Positions 1 to 9,024 of a DNA stretch of 64,000 nt are shown here, in pieces (position 1 is the first letter of the stretch; every line of letters begins with the position of its first letter). Under the pieces are notes generated by a model, which was not told the DNA's origin, did no database searches, and saw only the letters and a program-made list of their open reading frames with translations. The translations under genes and the position numbers were made by a program. The DNA is from Acidobacteriaceae bacterium dw_441 (GTDB taxonomy: Bacteria > Acidobacteriota > Terriglobia > Terriglobales > Acidobacteriaceae). Location of the stretch: the NCBI GenBank assembly GCA_018449715.1, contig JAAVVA010000004.1:248001-312000 (forward strand), in the 5' to 3' direction.

Positions 1-2
1 GC

Positions 3-1241
3 CCGCTGACATTCGCATTTAATGGCGGACCTGGATCGGCCACGATCTGGCTGCATATGGGAGCTTTTGGCCCAAAGCGCGTGAAGATGTTGTCAAACGG
101 ATTTATGCCGTCGCCGCCCTTTCAACTGGAAGATAACCAGGACACGTGGCTCGACAAAACAGACCTCGTCTTTATCGATGCGATTGGTACGGGCTATAGT
201 CGTGCTCTGACTCCCGAATCGGGTAAGAAGTATTGGGGCTTGATGGGAGATCTGGAAGCATTCTCTGAGTTCATTCGACTCTACCTGCAGACGAACTCGC
301 GCTGGACCTCGCCGTTATATCTGGCGGGAGAAAGTTATGGAACGACTCGCGCGGCGGGTCTATCCGGAATGCTGATTGATCGAGGGATTGCTCTCAATGG
401 CATTGTTCTTATCTCGACCGTGATGAACTTTCAGACCTCGGGATTTACTATCGGAAACGATCTTCCCTACCTTTGTTTTCTTCCTACATACGCGATGACT
501 GCGGCATATCATAAGAAGCTTTCAAAGGATTACAACGATAGTCCTGAAAAGCTTAAAGCAGATGTCGAAGCCTTTGCGTCTACGGAGTATCCGGTGATTC
601 TGTCGAAGGGAGATTCTCTCACTCCCGCAGAACGGCAGGATGCTATCTCGAAGTTAGCTAAATTTACCGGGCTCACGCCGAAGTTTATCGACCAAAGCAA
701 CCTTCGCGTCGATCTATCTCATTTTGATGCTGAGTTGCTTCGTGATGAGGGGAAAACTGTTGGCAGGCTGGATGGTCGCTTCACCGGCGTGAATAACTCT
801 GGCACGCAACAATCTGCAGACTACGATGCAAGTGAAGCTGCTATTCGCCCTCCTTATACCTCGCTGTTTGGTGATTATGTAGTCAAAGAGCTTGGTTATC
901 AGAGCGATCTTACTTACTGGGTTCTGGGAGGAGGGATTGGACCCTGGGAGTATCCCGGTAATGGACGCTCAGGTTTCCCTGATGTCAGCGATATGATGCG
1001 ACATGCTTTCGCGAAGAATCCTTCTATGCACGTTCTGATCGCCGAGGGATATTATGACTCGGCGACTCCTATGGGAGGCGTGGAATACACGCTGAACCAC
1101 ATGGGACTGAAGCCGGAAAACCACGCCAATATTGTCCGTAAAACCTTTACGGCCGGACACATGATCTATATCGATGAAAAAAGTCTTCACCAGTTCAAAG
1201 GAGATGTGGACCAGTTCTTTGCGGTTACAGCTCCTAAGTAA
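3..1241 (+). CDS. Serine carboxypeptidase-like protein (peptidase S10), 5' end outside window
   Basis: The frame is open from base 3, before the first internal ATG at 57, so this is the C-terminal ~412 residues of a longer protein. Seen: an oxyanion-hole motif NGGPGS right at the edge, the nucleophile motif GESYGTTR, a late Asp in YDSATPMGG and a His in AGHMIYI. Together these are the Ser-Asp-His triad of family S10 alpha/beta-hydrolases. Bacterial members are usually secreted and remove C-terminal residues from peptides; a signal peptide would lie upstream of the window. The gene faces the metal-efflux operon and ends 73 bp from it, with a hairpin between them. Substrate unknown. Confidence 0.88.
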   Translation, partial: PLTFAFNGGPGSATIWLHMGAFGPKRVKMLSNGFMPSPPFQLEDNQDTWLDKTDLVFIDAIGTGYSRALTPESGKKYWGLMGDLEAFSEFIRLYLQTNSRWTSPLYLAGESYGTTRAAGLSGMLIDRGIALNGIVLISTVMNFQTSGFTIGNDLPYLCFLPTYAMTAAYHKKLSKDYNDSPEKLKADVEAFASTEYPVILSKGDSLTPAERQDAISKLAKFTGLTPKFIDQSNLRVDLSHFDAELLRDEGKTVGRLDGRFTGVNNSGTQQSADYDASEAAIRPPYTSLFGDYVVKELGYQSDLTYWVLGGGIGPWEYPGNGRSGFPDVSDMMRHAFAKNPSMHVLIAEGYYDSATPMGGVEYTLNHMGLKPENHANIVRKTFTAGHMIYIDEKSLHQFKGDVDQFFAVTAPK

Positions 1242-1264
1242 TTCGTCCGACAAAGACGTCGGGT

Positions 1265-1302
1265 GTGAATGGGATGAAGCATTTGATCTTCATCCCATTC
1301 AC
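1265..1302. terminator. Bidirectional hairpin between convergent genes
   Basis: A perfect 15-bp inverted repeat (1265-1279 with 1288-1302, 8-base loop) sits between the stop codons of the S10 peptidase and the RND pump. There is no long T run, so it may slow or end transcription from both sides without being a classical intrinsic terminator. Confidence 0.6.
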
Positions 1303-1314
1303 TCATCAGGAGTC

Positions 1315-4300
1315 TTACGAACGAGGTGAGAACGTACGATATAGAAGTGGAAGAACATAGAGCGTGAGGGCTGTTGCGCTGAAGAGCCCTCCAATGACAA
1401 CCGTCGCTAAGGGACGTTGAACCTCTGCTCCTCTTGACTGAGAAAGAGCCATCGGGATGAATCCAAGGCTTGCCACAAGAGCAGTAATGAGTACAGGGCG
1501 AAGGCGGTCAACTGCTCCTTGTCGAATGGCCTCTTCTAAGTCATAACCTTTGAGGCGAAGAGCATTGATGTGGCTGACCATGACAACACCGTTCAAGACA
1601 GCGATTCCAAATAGAGCGATAAAGCCGACGCTCGCGGAGAGATTAAGATTAATTCCTCGCGCCCAGAGTGCGGCGATTCCTCCTACAAGCGCAAGAGGAA
1701 CGATCAGCAGGATCAGAAACATCTGGCGGACGTTGCGGAAGGTGGCATAGAGAAGGCCTGCAATGATCAGGACCGAGACGGGAAATACGATCGCCAGGCG
1801 AGCCTGTGCGCGTTGCTGGTTCTCATACTGCCCGCCCCATTCAAGCCGATATTCTGTGGGCAGAGAGAGCCTCTGGTTGACGGAGCTTTTCGCGTCTTCG
1901 ACAAAGCCGCCAAGATCACGGTCTCTTACGTTTGACATCACCACAACGCGGCGTCGCGCCTGTTCTCGACCGATGATGATTGGTCCGCGCACCTGGCGAA
2001 TGTTTGCGACCTGGTCCAGGCGGACAAGGGCGCCGGAAGGAGTTTTCAGCTGAAGGGAGCGTAACTCATCAGGATTATTGCGAAGCCCTGCGGGAAGTCG
2101 AAGTGCAATCGGGAAACGCTGATCCTCTTCAAACATCTCGGAGATTTGTTTGCTGCCGTAAAGGTTTTCGATGATCTCTTGAATGTCGGATACATTGACG
2201 CCGTAACGCGCGGCCTCAGTGCGGTTGATGGCAATCTGCAACTCCGCCTCTCCGGAAAGGAGCTCCATCTGTGTCTCTGAAGCTCCGTTGACGGAGGCAA
2301 TGATGTCGCGTGCTTCTTTGCCGAGACGTTCCAGCATGTCGAGATCTGGACCGAAGATCTTCAACGCCATATCGCCACGCGTGCCGGTGATGGTTTCGTC
2401 CATGCGCATCTGCATGGGCTGCGTGAACTCGTAGTTCACACCGGGAATCTTCCGCAGTTCAATCTCCATGCGCCTGGCAAGGTCTTCCTTTTTCGCGGGA
2501 CTCTCGTCGCGAGCCTTTGGCGTAAAAGTGACGTAGGAGTCGGATTCATATTCGCCCATTGCCTCGGTCGCAAGGTCCGGGCGTCCCATCTTGGTAACGA
2601 CGCCAGCGACTTCGGGGAAGCTCATAATCGTTCGCTCGATCTCTTTGCCGATCAGGAGGGATTCCGTCAGCGAGATGCCGGGCAGCTTCTTTGAGGTGAT
2701 AACCATGGAGCCTTCATCCAGCGTTGGCATGAACTCCGTACCGATGAACTTCAGGGAGGCCAGCGCAAGAACAACAAGAGTGGCCGCGATGATGTAGGTC
2801 GGTGTGCGATGTTTTTCGGCGGTGATGAGAGTGCGGAGATAACGCGCTTTGAGATGCTCGAACCAGCGTTGCTGAATCTTTTCCTCGTCATGCTTGTTGG
2901 CTACGATACGAGCGCGATGCTTGAGAGCCAGCGTACATAGCGCTGGGACAACAAAGAGCGCGAGAAAAAGCGATCCGATAAGAGCGGAGACAACCGTTAC
3001 CGCCATAGGGCGAAACATGCGGCCTTCCAGGCTTTGCAGCGTGAGGATGGGAAGGTACACCGAGATGATAATCAGGACGCCGAAGATAACAGGCCGGGCG
3101 ACTTCATGAGATGCGTTGCGGATGATATCGAGCAGGCTGGCATCGCGATTCGTGTTGCTCTCAAGCCGATGCATGCAGTTTTCGACCATGACAACGGACC
3201 CATCGACGATAGTTCCAAAATCAATCGCTCCGAGGCTCATCAGGTTCACGGATACGCCGAAGAGATCCATCCCGAGAAAGCCGAAAAGAAGAGAGAGTGG
3301 GATGGTAAACGCTACGACCAGCGCGGCACGCCAGTCTCCCAGAAAGATGAGGAGAATCGCAATGACAAGAGCGGCTGCTTCGATGAGGTTGTGCGCAACG
3401 GTTCGTGTTGTGGAGTTGATGACATCACTCTGGTCATAGAACGGGATGATCTTTGCGCCGTTCGGTAGTTTGAGAGATGCGATTCTATCCTTGATCTCGC
3501 GGATGATTCGCTCGCCATTTTCGCCGCGCAGAATGATGACCATGCCACTGACAGTCTCTCCCTTCGCGTCGTGAAGGACAGCGCCGTGGCGCAATAGTGG
3601 GCGTATGGCGATCGTTGCAACCTGATTCAACAGGACTGGGGTTCCGTTGTAAGAGCTGACGACGATCTCTCCGAGATCGTCTATGTTGTTTGCCCTGCCA
3701 AGGCCACGCACCGTGTACTGCTGCTCCGCGTGCTCGATGTAGCTTCCGCCGAAGTTTGCATTGTTGTTGCTGACGGCACTGACAACATCATGAAGGGAGA
3801 GGTTGTACTGACGCAGCGAAAGAGGATCGACCTCGATGGTGTATTGCCTGGTTTCGCCTCCCCACGAGTTGATCTCGCTTACGCCAGGCACAGAGAGAAG
3901 GTTGTAGCGAATGGTCCAGTCCTGAAGTGTCTTTAGATCCATCAGGCTCATGGAAGGTGACTGTACCGTGTATTGATAGACCTCGCCGAACGCCGTAGAC
4001 ATGGGGTTGATCGTCGGTTGCAAGCCTGAGGGAAGACGGGACTGTACCTGATTCATTCGTTCCGATACGAGTTGGCGAACAAGGTATCGGTCCATAGAGT
4101 CGTCAAAGATGACCGTGACCATCGACAGCTCGAGCTTTGACGTGGAGCGAACGATTTGCAGCTTGGGCATACCCATCAGGGCAGTTTCAATCGGGAAGGT
4201 TACGGCCTGTTCGACCTCCACTGGGGACATGCCCGGACACTGTACGGTTACGACAACCTGGTTGTTGGTGAGATCGGGAAAGGCTTCAAGCGGAAGGTTG

Positions 4301-4392
4301 AACATAACCGCGAGGCCGGTCACGATGATCGCCAGCAGAAGCCCGATCACCAGCCAGCGATTGTCGAGGAGAAAGTTGATAGCGTGTTTCAT
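1315..4392 (-). CDS. czcA: CzcA/CusA-family heavy-metal efflux RND pump
   Basis: Inner-membrane proton-driven pump, 1025 residues, the usual size for heavy-metal-efflux RND proteins. An N-terminal transmembrane segment (about residues 10-30) is followed by a large periplasmic porter loop, a helix bundle, a second loop and a final bundle. The fourth-helix motif DFGTIVDGSVVMVEN carries the DFG...D...E charged set typical of the divalent-cation (Zn/Co/Ni/Cd) subgroup rather than the Cu/Ag subgroup, so export of divalent metals is likeliest (inference). I chose ATG 4392, not the upstream in-frame ATG at 4491. The later start lies 4 bp after the adaptor stop, while the earlier one would overlap the adaptor gene by 95 bp. 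Last gene of the five-gene operon. Confidence 0.93.
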   Translation of the reverse strand: MKHAINFLLDNRWLVIGLLLAIIVTGLAVMFNLPLEAFPDLTNNQVVVTVQCPGMSPVEVEQAVTFPIETALMGMPKLQIVRSTSKLELSMVTVIFDDSMDRYLVRQLVSERMNQVQSRLPSGLQPTINPMSTAFGEVYQYTVQSPSMSLMDLKTLQDWTIRYNLLSVPGVSEINSWGGETRQYTIEVDPLSLRQYNLSLHDVVSAVSNNNANFGGSYIEHAEQQYTVRGLGRANNIDDLGEIVVSSYNGTPVLLNQVATIAIRPLLRHGAVLHDAKGETVSGMVIILRGENGERIIREIKDRIASLKLPNGAKIIPFYDQSDVINSTTRTVAHNLIEAAALVIAILLIFLGDWRAALVVAFTIPLSLLFGFLGMDLFGVSVNLMSLGAIDFGTIVDGSVVMVENCMHRLESNTNRDASLLDIIRNASHEVARPVIFGVLIIISVYLPILTLQSLEGRMFRPMAVTVVSALIGSLFLALFVVPALCTLALKHRARIVANKHDEEKIQQRWFEHLKARYLRTLITAEKHRTPTYIIAATLVVLALASLKFIGTEFMPTLDEGSMVITSKKLPGISLTESLLIGKEIERTIMSFPEVAGVVTKMGRPDLATEAMGEYESDSYVTFTPKARDESPAKKEDLARRMEIELRKIPGVNYEFTQPMQMRMDETITGTRGDMALKIFGPDLDMLERLGKEARDIIASVNGASETQMELLSGEAELQIAINRTEAARYGVNVSDIQEIIENLYGSKQISEMFEEDQRFPIALRLPAGLRNNPDELRSLQLKTPSGALVRLDQVANIRQVRGPIIIGREQARRRVVVMSNVRDRDLGGFVEDAKSSVNQRLSLPTEYRLEWGGQYENQQRAQARLAIVFPVSVLIIAGLLYATFRNVRQMFLILLIVPLALVGGIAALWARGINLNLSASVGFIALFGIAVLNGVVMVSHINALRLKGYDLEEAIRQGAVDRLRPVLITALVASLGFIPMALSQSRGAEVQRPLATVVIGGLFSATALTLYVLPLLYRTFSPRS

Positions 4393-4396
4393 GCGG

Positions 4397-5650
4397 TCAC
4401 TCCTCGCCGGCTGAGCCTTTGAGAAGTTCTCCTTTAACCATGAAGGCGCCGCTGGTGACGACACGATCGCTTGGTCCGAGTCCCTCAACAATCTCGATCA
4501 GGTCGCCGCTTCTGGCTCCTGTCTTTACGGTGGTGGCCTGAAAGTGGGTGCCATCCTGCGTCGTAAATACAACCTGATAACCGTTGACATCCTGTAAAGC
4601 ATCACGCGACACGAAGATCGCATTTCGAGTTCCGGGGCTGGTGATGCTGGCCGAGACGAACATGCCAGGTCGTAACGTTGTTCCGGGATTCGCTACGCTG
4701 ATGCGGACGGGGAGTGTCCGTGTCTGAGGATCGACGACACTGCCAATCATCGTCACTGTGCCGGAGCTCTGGATGGTTGATGGCGCCTGCATGCTGATCG
4801 TGGCTGAGTTGCCTGTGTGGATGAGCGCCACGTCCTTTTCATTGACTGCGGCGTTGACCCAGATGGAGGAAAGATTCGATGTAACGAAGAGCTCATCTCC
4901 TGTTGTCACGACCTGTCCGGGGGTGATGTTGCGAGTAATGACGACGCCGCCGGCGATTGCACGTATCGGCACGAGTTCGCGCTGATAGAGTGTGCCCGGA
5001 ACGAGAGACGTGGGAGAAACCTGAAGTATCTCGGCAAGGTGCTCGCGTTCTGCAATCACCATGGCTTCGGCATCGATGAGATTTTTTTGCGACTGTGCCA
5101 ACTCTTGTTCGACCCGCTGTGTCTCCTCAAGCGAAGCCGCCTGGATGGAGTAGAGCTTTGCGTATCGGTCGCGAGCCTGCGTCGCAAAGCTGACAGCACT
5201 CTTCTGGCGATCGAGGTCAGCATACGCCTGGGTGAGTGCTGCGACTGTTTCGTGCACCGTGTGGCTGTGAATGGTGGCGAGGGTCTGGCCGCTCCGTACG
5301 TTGTCGCCGGGCAAAGCATACACATTCTCAACACGACCGTCGGCAAGCGCGCCTATATGATTGGTGCGCCTTTCGTCCATTGCAACCTGACCGGATACGG
5401 TCAGGGTTTGCGGCATACTCTTCACGGTAGCCTGCATAACCTGGATGCTCGCCCGCTTTTGGTCTTCGAGTGCGATCGTTACTGTTCCGGTGGAGGAAGA
5501 TGTTTTTCCCGTTGCATCCTTTCGCTGCGCTTGGTCCGCATTGGTTGCAGATTCCTGCGTCGTGCCCTGCTTGCTGGAGCCGTTCTCCGAGTGGCAACCG
5601 ATGACGCCGATGAGCACGAGCGTGAAGAATGAACTGCGATTGAAGATCAT
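4397..5650 (-). CDS. czcB: RND periplasmic adaptor, lipoprotein (CzcB/CusB/HlyD type)
   Basis: Membrane-fusion protein of 417 residues linking the inner-membrane pump to the outer-membrane channel. It begins with a lipoprotein signal (lipobox VIGC near residue 19), then a low-complexity Ser/Thr/Gln/Lys linker, a barrel-sandwich (lipoyl-like) half, a coiled-coil hairpin around residues 135-190, the second lipoyl half (VVITRNITPGQVV) and beta-barrel/membrane-proximal domains. No His-rich or Met-rich metal-binding tail is visible. Its ATG overlaps the stop of the upstream TolC-type gene by 4 bp, and the pump gene follows after 4 bp, so the three should be translated together. Confidence 0.92.
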   Translation of the reverse strand: MIFNRSSFFTLVLIGVIGCHSENGSSKQGTTQESATNADQAQRKDATGKTSSSTGTVTIALEDQKRASIQVMQATVKSMPQTLTVSGQVAMDERRTNHIGALADGRVENVYALPGDNVRSGQTLATIHSHTVHETVAALTQAYADLDRQKSAVSFATQARDRYAKLYSIQAASLEETQRVEQELAQSQKNLIDAEAMVIAEREHLAEILQVSPTSLVPGTLYQRELVPIRAIAGGVVITRNITPGQVVTTGDELFVTSNLSSIWVNAAVNEKDVALIHTGNSATISMQAPSTIQSSGTVTMIGSVVDPQTRTLPVRISVANPGTTLRPGMFVSASITSPGTRNAIFVSRDALQDVNGYQVVFTTQDGTHFQATTVKTGARSGDLIEIVEGLGPSDRVVTSGAFMVKGELLKGSAGEE

Positions 5651-6903
5651 GGTTGTTCTCCATATGCCAGTTGTAGCTGAACGATGCTCTGTTGCAGCTG
5701 TGTCATGGCATGAAGAGCGTTTATTTCCACATCGAACTCCGTGCGCTCTGCGTCGATAAATCGCAAAAGGTCCACTCCTCCAATTCGATAAGCTTGTCCA
5801 ACGATGTCGAGATTTTGCTGGGCGCGCTGGCGCATCTCGGGCAAGGTCTTCTCTACAATTTCTTTCTGAGTTTCGTAGCTGGAATATGCCTGCTGCACTT
5901 CGGTTCGCACCTGCTGTTCCAACACGCTCAACTGCGCCTGGGCTGCGGTGACAGAAGCTCGCGCACGCTCGACCTCTCCCTGGTTGCGGTTGCGCAGTGG
6001 AAGAGGAATCTGCAGGCCACCGTAGGCGGTATTGTCCGTCGTATTTCTTTTGTAGCCGCCAAAGAGATCGAGATCGGGGATGGCGTTGGCGTGTTGCAGG
6101 CGAAGGTCGGCCTCTGTCGCCTGTACTGTGGCGCGTGCTGCCATCACGTCGGGTCGTTGGCTTAATACAGTGGCGATGTCTACGGGCTGGATAGGTCTCG
6201 ATGCTTCAATCGGATCGACAAGCTTTACATCGGAGGCCGGGACGCCAATCTGCTTGAAGAGATCCAGTCGCGATTGCACGAGAGTTTGTTCGGAGGTCTT
6301 GAGCGCAATTGCCAGCCGGTCCTGTTCGATCTGCATTCGCAACAGATCGACACCTTTTGCTGCTCCTGCATCGACCCGCTGGTGGTGGTAGCGAACCATC
6401 TCATCGACGGTTCTCATGTCCTGACGTAGAAGCTCGACGATGCGTTGTTGGCTGACAGCGATCCAGTAGGAAAGCGTGACGCGGCCAATGATCTGTCGCG
6501 TCCTCAACGTACGGCTGGCCTCCGTCATCTGCAATTTGGCTTTTGCGAGATCCACGCGCTTCGACCGCTTACCTGCAACCTCCAGGGTTTGTCCGAGGTA
6601 GGCGTAGTCTTCGGTCTGATTCGCGAAATCAAAGGAGTCAGCCCATGGACGCAGGTCTTCAGACTGTAGATAGAGCTTTGGGTTTGGTCCAAGACCAGCC
6701 TGACGAACCATGCCTTGTGCCTGTTGCACCTCTGAATCCAGCACTGTGGCCTGCGGACTATGCAGCGCGCGCTCGACGGCGTCATGAAGCGTGAGCTCTG
6801 GCGGCGCCTGGGCTTTCATGCTGCTGCAGAAGCCCGTAAAGCACAGGAGCATACATGCCATCGCCGCTTTGGATCTACTTTGAATGCTGTTTGTGATGGG
6901 CAC
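5647..6903 (-). CDS. czcC: TolC-family outer-membrane efflux protein (CzcC type)
   Basis: Outer-membrane channel of the tripartite efflux system, 418 residues, with a signal peptide (hydrophobic stretch around residues 15-30) and two long alpha-helical repeats typical of the outer-membrane efflux protein family (for example LTLHDAVERALHSP at the start of the mature protein and a second repeat after about residue 230). Coiled-coil helices rich in Gln/Glu/Arg dominate. The start overlaps the end of the PAP2 gene by 29 bp. A start at residue 15 (MACMLL) would nearly remove that overlap and still leave a signal peptide. Confidence 0.9.
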   Translation of the reverse strand: MPITNSIQSRSKAAMACMLLCFTGFCSSMKAQAPPELTLHDAVERALHSPQATVLDSEVQQAQGMVRQAGLGPNPKLYLQSEDLRPWADSFDFANQTEDYAYLGQTLEVAGKRSKRVDLAKAKLQMTEASRTLRTRQIIGRVTLSYWIAVSQQRIVELLRQDMRTVDEMVRYHHQRVDAGAAKGVDLLRMQIEQDRLAIALKTSEQTLVQSRLDLFKQIGVPASDVKLVDPIEASRPIQPVDIATVLSQRPDVMAARATVQATEADLRLQHANAIPDLDLFGGYKRNTTDNTAYGGLQIPLPLRNRNQGEVERARASVTAAQAQLSVLEQQVRTEVQQAYSSYETQKEIVEKTLPEMRQRAQQNLDIVGQAYRIGGVDLLRFIDAERTEFDVEINALHAMTQLQQSIVQLQLAYGEQP

Positions 6904-7708
6904 GATAGATGTAATGTCCGATAAGCCACCCCGCGGCAGAACCTAGGAGTACATCGGAAGGAAAGTGTTGTTGACTGAGAACTCGTGTAACGCTGAGTCC
7001 GGTAGAGAACGAATAGATCGCGACCTGCTGCCAGGGTTTGCTGTATTCACCGGCCATAACTGCAGCCGAGGACCATGTCACGACAGCGTGCCCTGAGACA
7101 AAAGATGGATCGGACGAGGCATCGCCTGACCAGAAATGTCCTCGGGCATTATTGATTTCAGGGCGCTCGCGCAGAGCTATGTACTTGACTGCTGTGCTGA
7201 GTGCATAAGCATCCAGCATGGCCTCCCCGCTCAGCAATCCAGTCTCCCGTAGCCGGTCGTCTTCCTTGCGGTAACCCATGATAAACATGATGGCTGGAAT
7301 GCCGATCGCGGCATCCCGGATTGCATCCGAAGCCGTGCCGTTGGCAGAGTTGAAGTCAGGATCACTGCTTACAACGTGCCGCATCGTGTGGGTGTCGGTT
7401 GCAAAGGCAAGCGCAGAGGTGCCCGCAAGAGGCAATAACCACTTCATGTCCGACTTCTCTGTTCTTGTCGGAGAGGAGAGAATCTGCCACTCATCGTTCA
7501 GGAAGCGTTGCGGAAGTTTTTTCACCGTGAAAGATTCGTCGCTTGAAGAGATGTCTTCGTTTGAACTCATGCTGGCGGTGCCGGGACTGTCGGGCAGGGA
7601 TGGGGAAGATGCAAGGTTCTGCGCTGATGCAACCCCGAGGCAGCCAAGAGTGAAGATGATTCCGAATGCTCGTAGAGAGCTTCTAGAGAATGCTTCTGTA
7701 ACCGACAT
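6875..7708 (-). CDS. PAP2-superfamily phosphatase, exported
   Basis: 277 residues with an N-terminal signal sequence. The acid-phosphatase/PAP2 triad is present: KYIALRERP (KX6RP), a PS/FVSGH motif (SFVSGHAV) and TRVLSQQHFPSD (the SRX5HX3D position, with Thr for Ser). Family members dephosphorylate lipids such as undecaprenyl pyrophosphate or phosphatidic acid at the outer face of the inner membrane, or act as periplasmic acid phosphatases. Its place inside a metal-efflux operon is unusual. Inorganic phosphate released in the periplasm could help precipitate metals, but that is inference. The start shares one base with the preceding cytochrome stop codon. Confidence 0.88.
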   Translation of the reverse strand: MSVTEAFSRSSLRAFGIIFTLGCLGVASAQNLASSPSLPDSPGTASMSSNEDISSSDESFTVKKLPQRFLNDEWQILSSPTRTEKSDMKWLLPLAGTSALAFATDTHTMRHVVSSDPDFNSANGTASDAIRDAAIGIPAIMFIMGYRKEDDRLRETGLLSGEAMLDAYALSTAVKYIALRERPEINNARGHFWSGDASSDPSFVSGHAVVTWSSAAVMAGEYSKPWQQVAIYSFSTGLSVTRVLSQQHFPSDVLLGSAAGWLIGHYIYRAHHKQHSK

Positions 7709-8235
7709 TATTGTTTATTCCTGAGAACATTTCGGACATCTTCCGTAAGCGGCTCGTTGGCCTTGGAAAGTAGAAGGCTGACCTGCCACATCTGCTGATC
7801 GTTGAGAAGATTGCGATACGACGGCATTCCTGTAAGTCGAATGCCATTCTGTAGCTTCCAGAAGGTTTCGCCGACAGGGTCGTCGCTTACCCCAACAATG
7901 CCTTTACGATGCGATGTCCATAGCTGCGGAGCCTTGGGATACATATTGGTTCCCGCGCCAGATGCTTCTCCTGGAAGGCCGTGGCAGAACGCGCAGTGCT
8001 CCCGATAAAGAAGCGCCCCGGCAAGCTGGTTTTCGGTGGTCAGGCTGATGGGAGAATCCTGTGCCTCACGGTCAATCCGATGATGGAGCGCGGCGCGGAC
8101 GATCGTCTTTTCGAAAGGAAAGGGCGAGTCGACCACGGAGACAGGAGGTCGCCCGTAGTTGATGTAGAGCATCAGAAGGAGAGGCGTAAGCGCCAGGCCG
8201 GCGAGAAACAGGACAAATGCAAGGAGCAGGCGCAT
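7708..8235 (-). CDS. Membrane-anchored c-type cytochrome
   Basis: 175 residues: an N-terminal hydrophobic anchor (LLLAFVLFLAGLALTPLLL), then a single cytochrome c domain with a CAFCH haem motif near residue 86 and a C-terminal Met (LTGMPSYRN) as likely sixth ligand. It is probably an electron carrier tethered on the periplasmic side. First gene of the efflux operon, with its start 114 bp from the divergent response regulator. Small cytochromes of this type recur beside acidobacterial metal-resistance genes, but its electron partner is not apparent here. Confidence 0.88.
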   Translation of the reverse strand: MRLLLAFVLFLAGLALTPLLLMLYINYGRPPVSVVDSPFPFEKTIVRAALHHRIDREAQDSPISLTTENQLAGALLYREHCAFCHGLPGEASGAGTNMYPKAPQLWTSHRKGIVGVSDDPVGETFWKLQNGIRLTGMPSYRNLLNDQQMWQVSLLLSKANEPLTEDVRNVLRNKQ

Positions 8236-8295
8236 CGGGAGGGTATCCTCTGTCTTGCTTATAAAGAGTGAAGATGGAGGACTTTTTTCGCTTGA

Positions 8296-8311
8296 ATGAC
8301 AAATTCGTCAT
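8296..8311. promoter_or_regulatory. Inverted repeat in divergent promoter region
   Basis: ATGAC-(6)-GTCAT lies between the divergent efflux operon (start 8235) and the two-component genes (start 8350). Its position suits a regulator site controlling both directions. No binding data; an 11-bp direct repeat like the one at 12642 was not seen here. Confidence 0.35.
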
Positions 8312-8349
8312 CTTCCATCTGAACGATACTGTGCAAGTAGAATGGCGAC

Positions 8350-9024
8350 ATGCGGCTCCTGGTGATCGAGGACGATTCGGCAATTCGAGGCTTTCTTGCC
8401 AGAAGTCTTCAGGAGGCGGGATATGTGGTCGATGCCGCAGCCTCTGCCCAGGAGGCGGAGGCACTGGTGATGCAGCAGGAGTATGCTGCCATTGTTCTCG
8501 ACCTTGGCCTTCCTGATCGCGACGGCTTTGATGTGATGACGTCCCTGCGCCAACAGGGTGTAAGTGCTCCCATGCTGATCCTGTCCGCGCGGAGATCAGT
8601 CGATGATCGTGTGCGAGGCCTGGAGCAAGGCGGCGACGATTACATGACCAAACCCTTTGCTGTCGCCGAGCTTGCGGCGCGATTACGCAATCTGATTCGC
8701 AGAAACAATCCACCTGTTTTATCGACACAGCTTCGTGTTCTCGATCTTGAGATCGACTTGTTGCGCCGGGAGGCAAAACGCGGTCAGCGTGCGCTTCGAC
8801 TTACCTCGCAGGAGTTCAGCCTGCTGGAGTATCTCTGTCGCAATGCGGGGCGAGTTGTAACGCGCTCCATGATCATGGAACAGGTGTGGAAGATGCGAGC
8901 TCTTCCGGATACGAATGTGGTGGATGTTCATATCTATCGTCTAAGAAGCAAGGTCGATGAAGAAGGAGAACGCCCTCTCATCCGAACACTGCGAGGAGTG
9001 GGTTATGTCCTCAAAGACCGCTGA
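8350..9024 (+). CDS. OmpR-family response regulator
   Basis: 224 residues: receiver domain (about 1-115) with acidic pocket EDD at 7-9, phospho-acceptor Asp51 (VLDLGLPDRDG) and Lys101 (TKPF), then a winged-helix DNA-binding domain (about 128-222) ending in RTLRGVGYVLK. It is divergent from the efflux operon and overlaps the kinase gene by 20 bp, so it is the probable metal-responsive activator of that operon (inference from position, as in CzcR/CusR systems). Confidence 0.93.
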   Translation: MRLLVIEDDSAIRGFLARSLQEAGYVVDAAASAQEAEALVMQQEYAAIVLDLGLPDRDGFDVMTSLRQQGVSAPMLILSARRSVDDRVRGLEQGGDDYMTKPFAVAELAARLRNLIRRNNPPVLSTQLRVLDLEIDLLRREAKRGQRALRLTSQEFSLLEYLCRNAGRVVTRSMIMEQVWKMRALPDTNVVDVHIYRLRSKVDEEGERPLIRTLRGVGYVLKDR

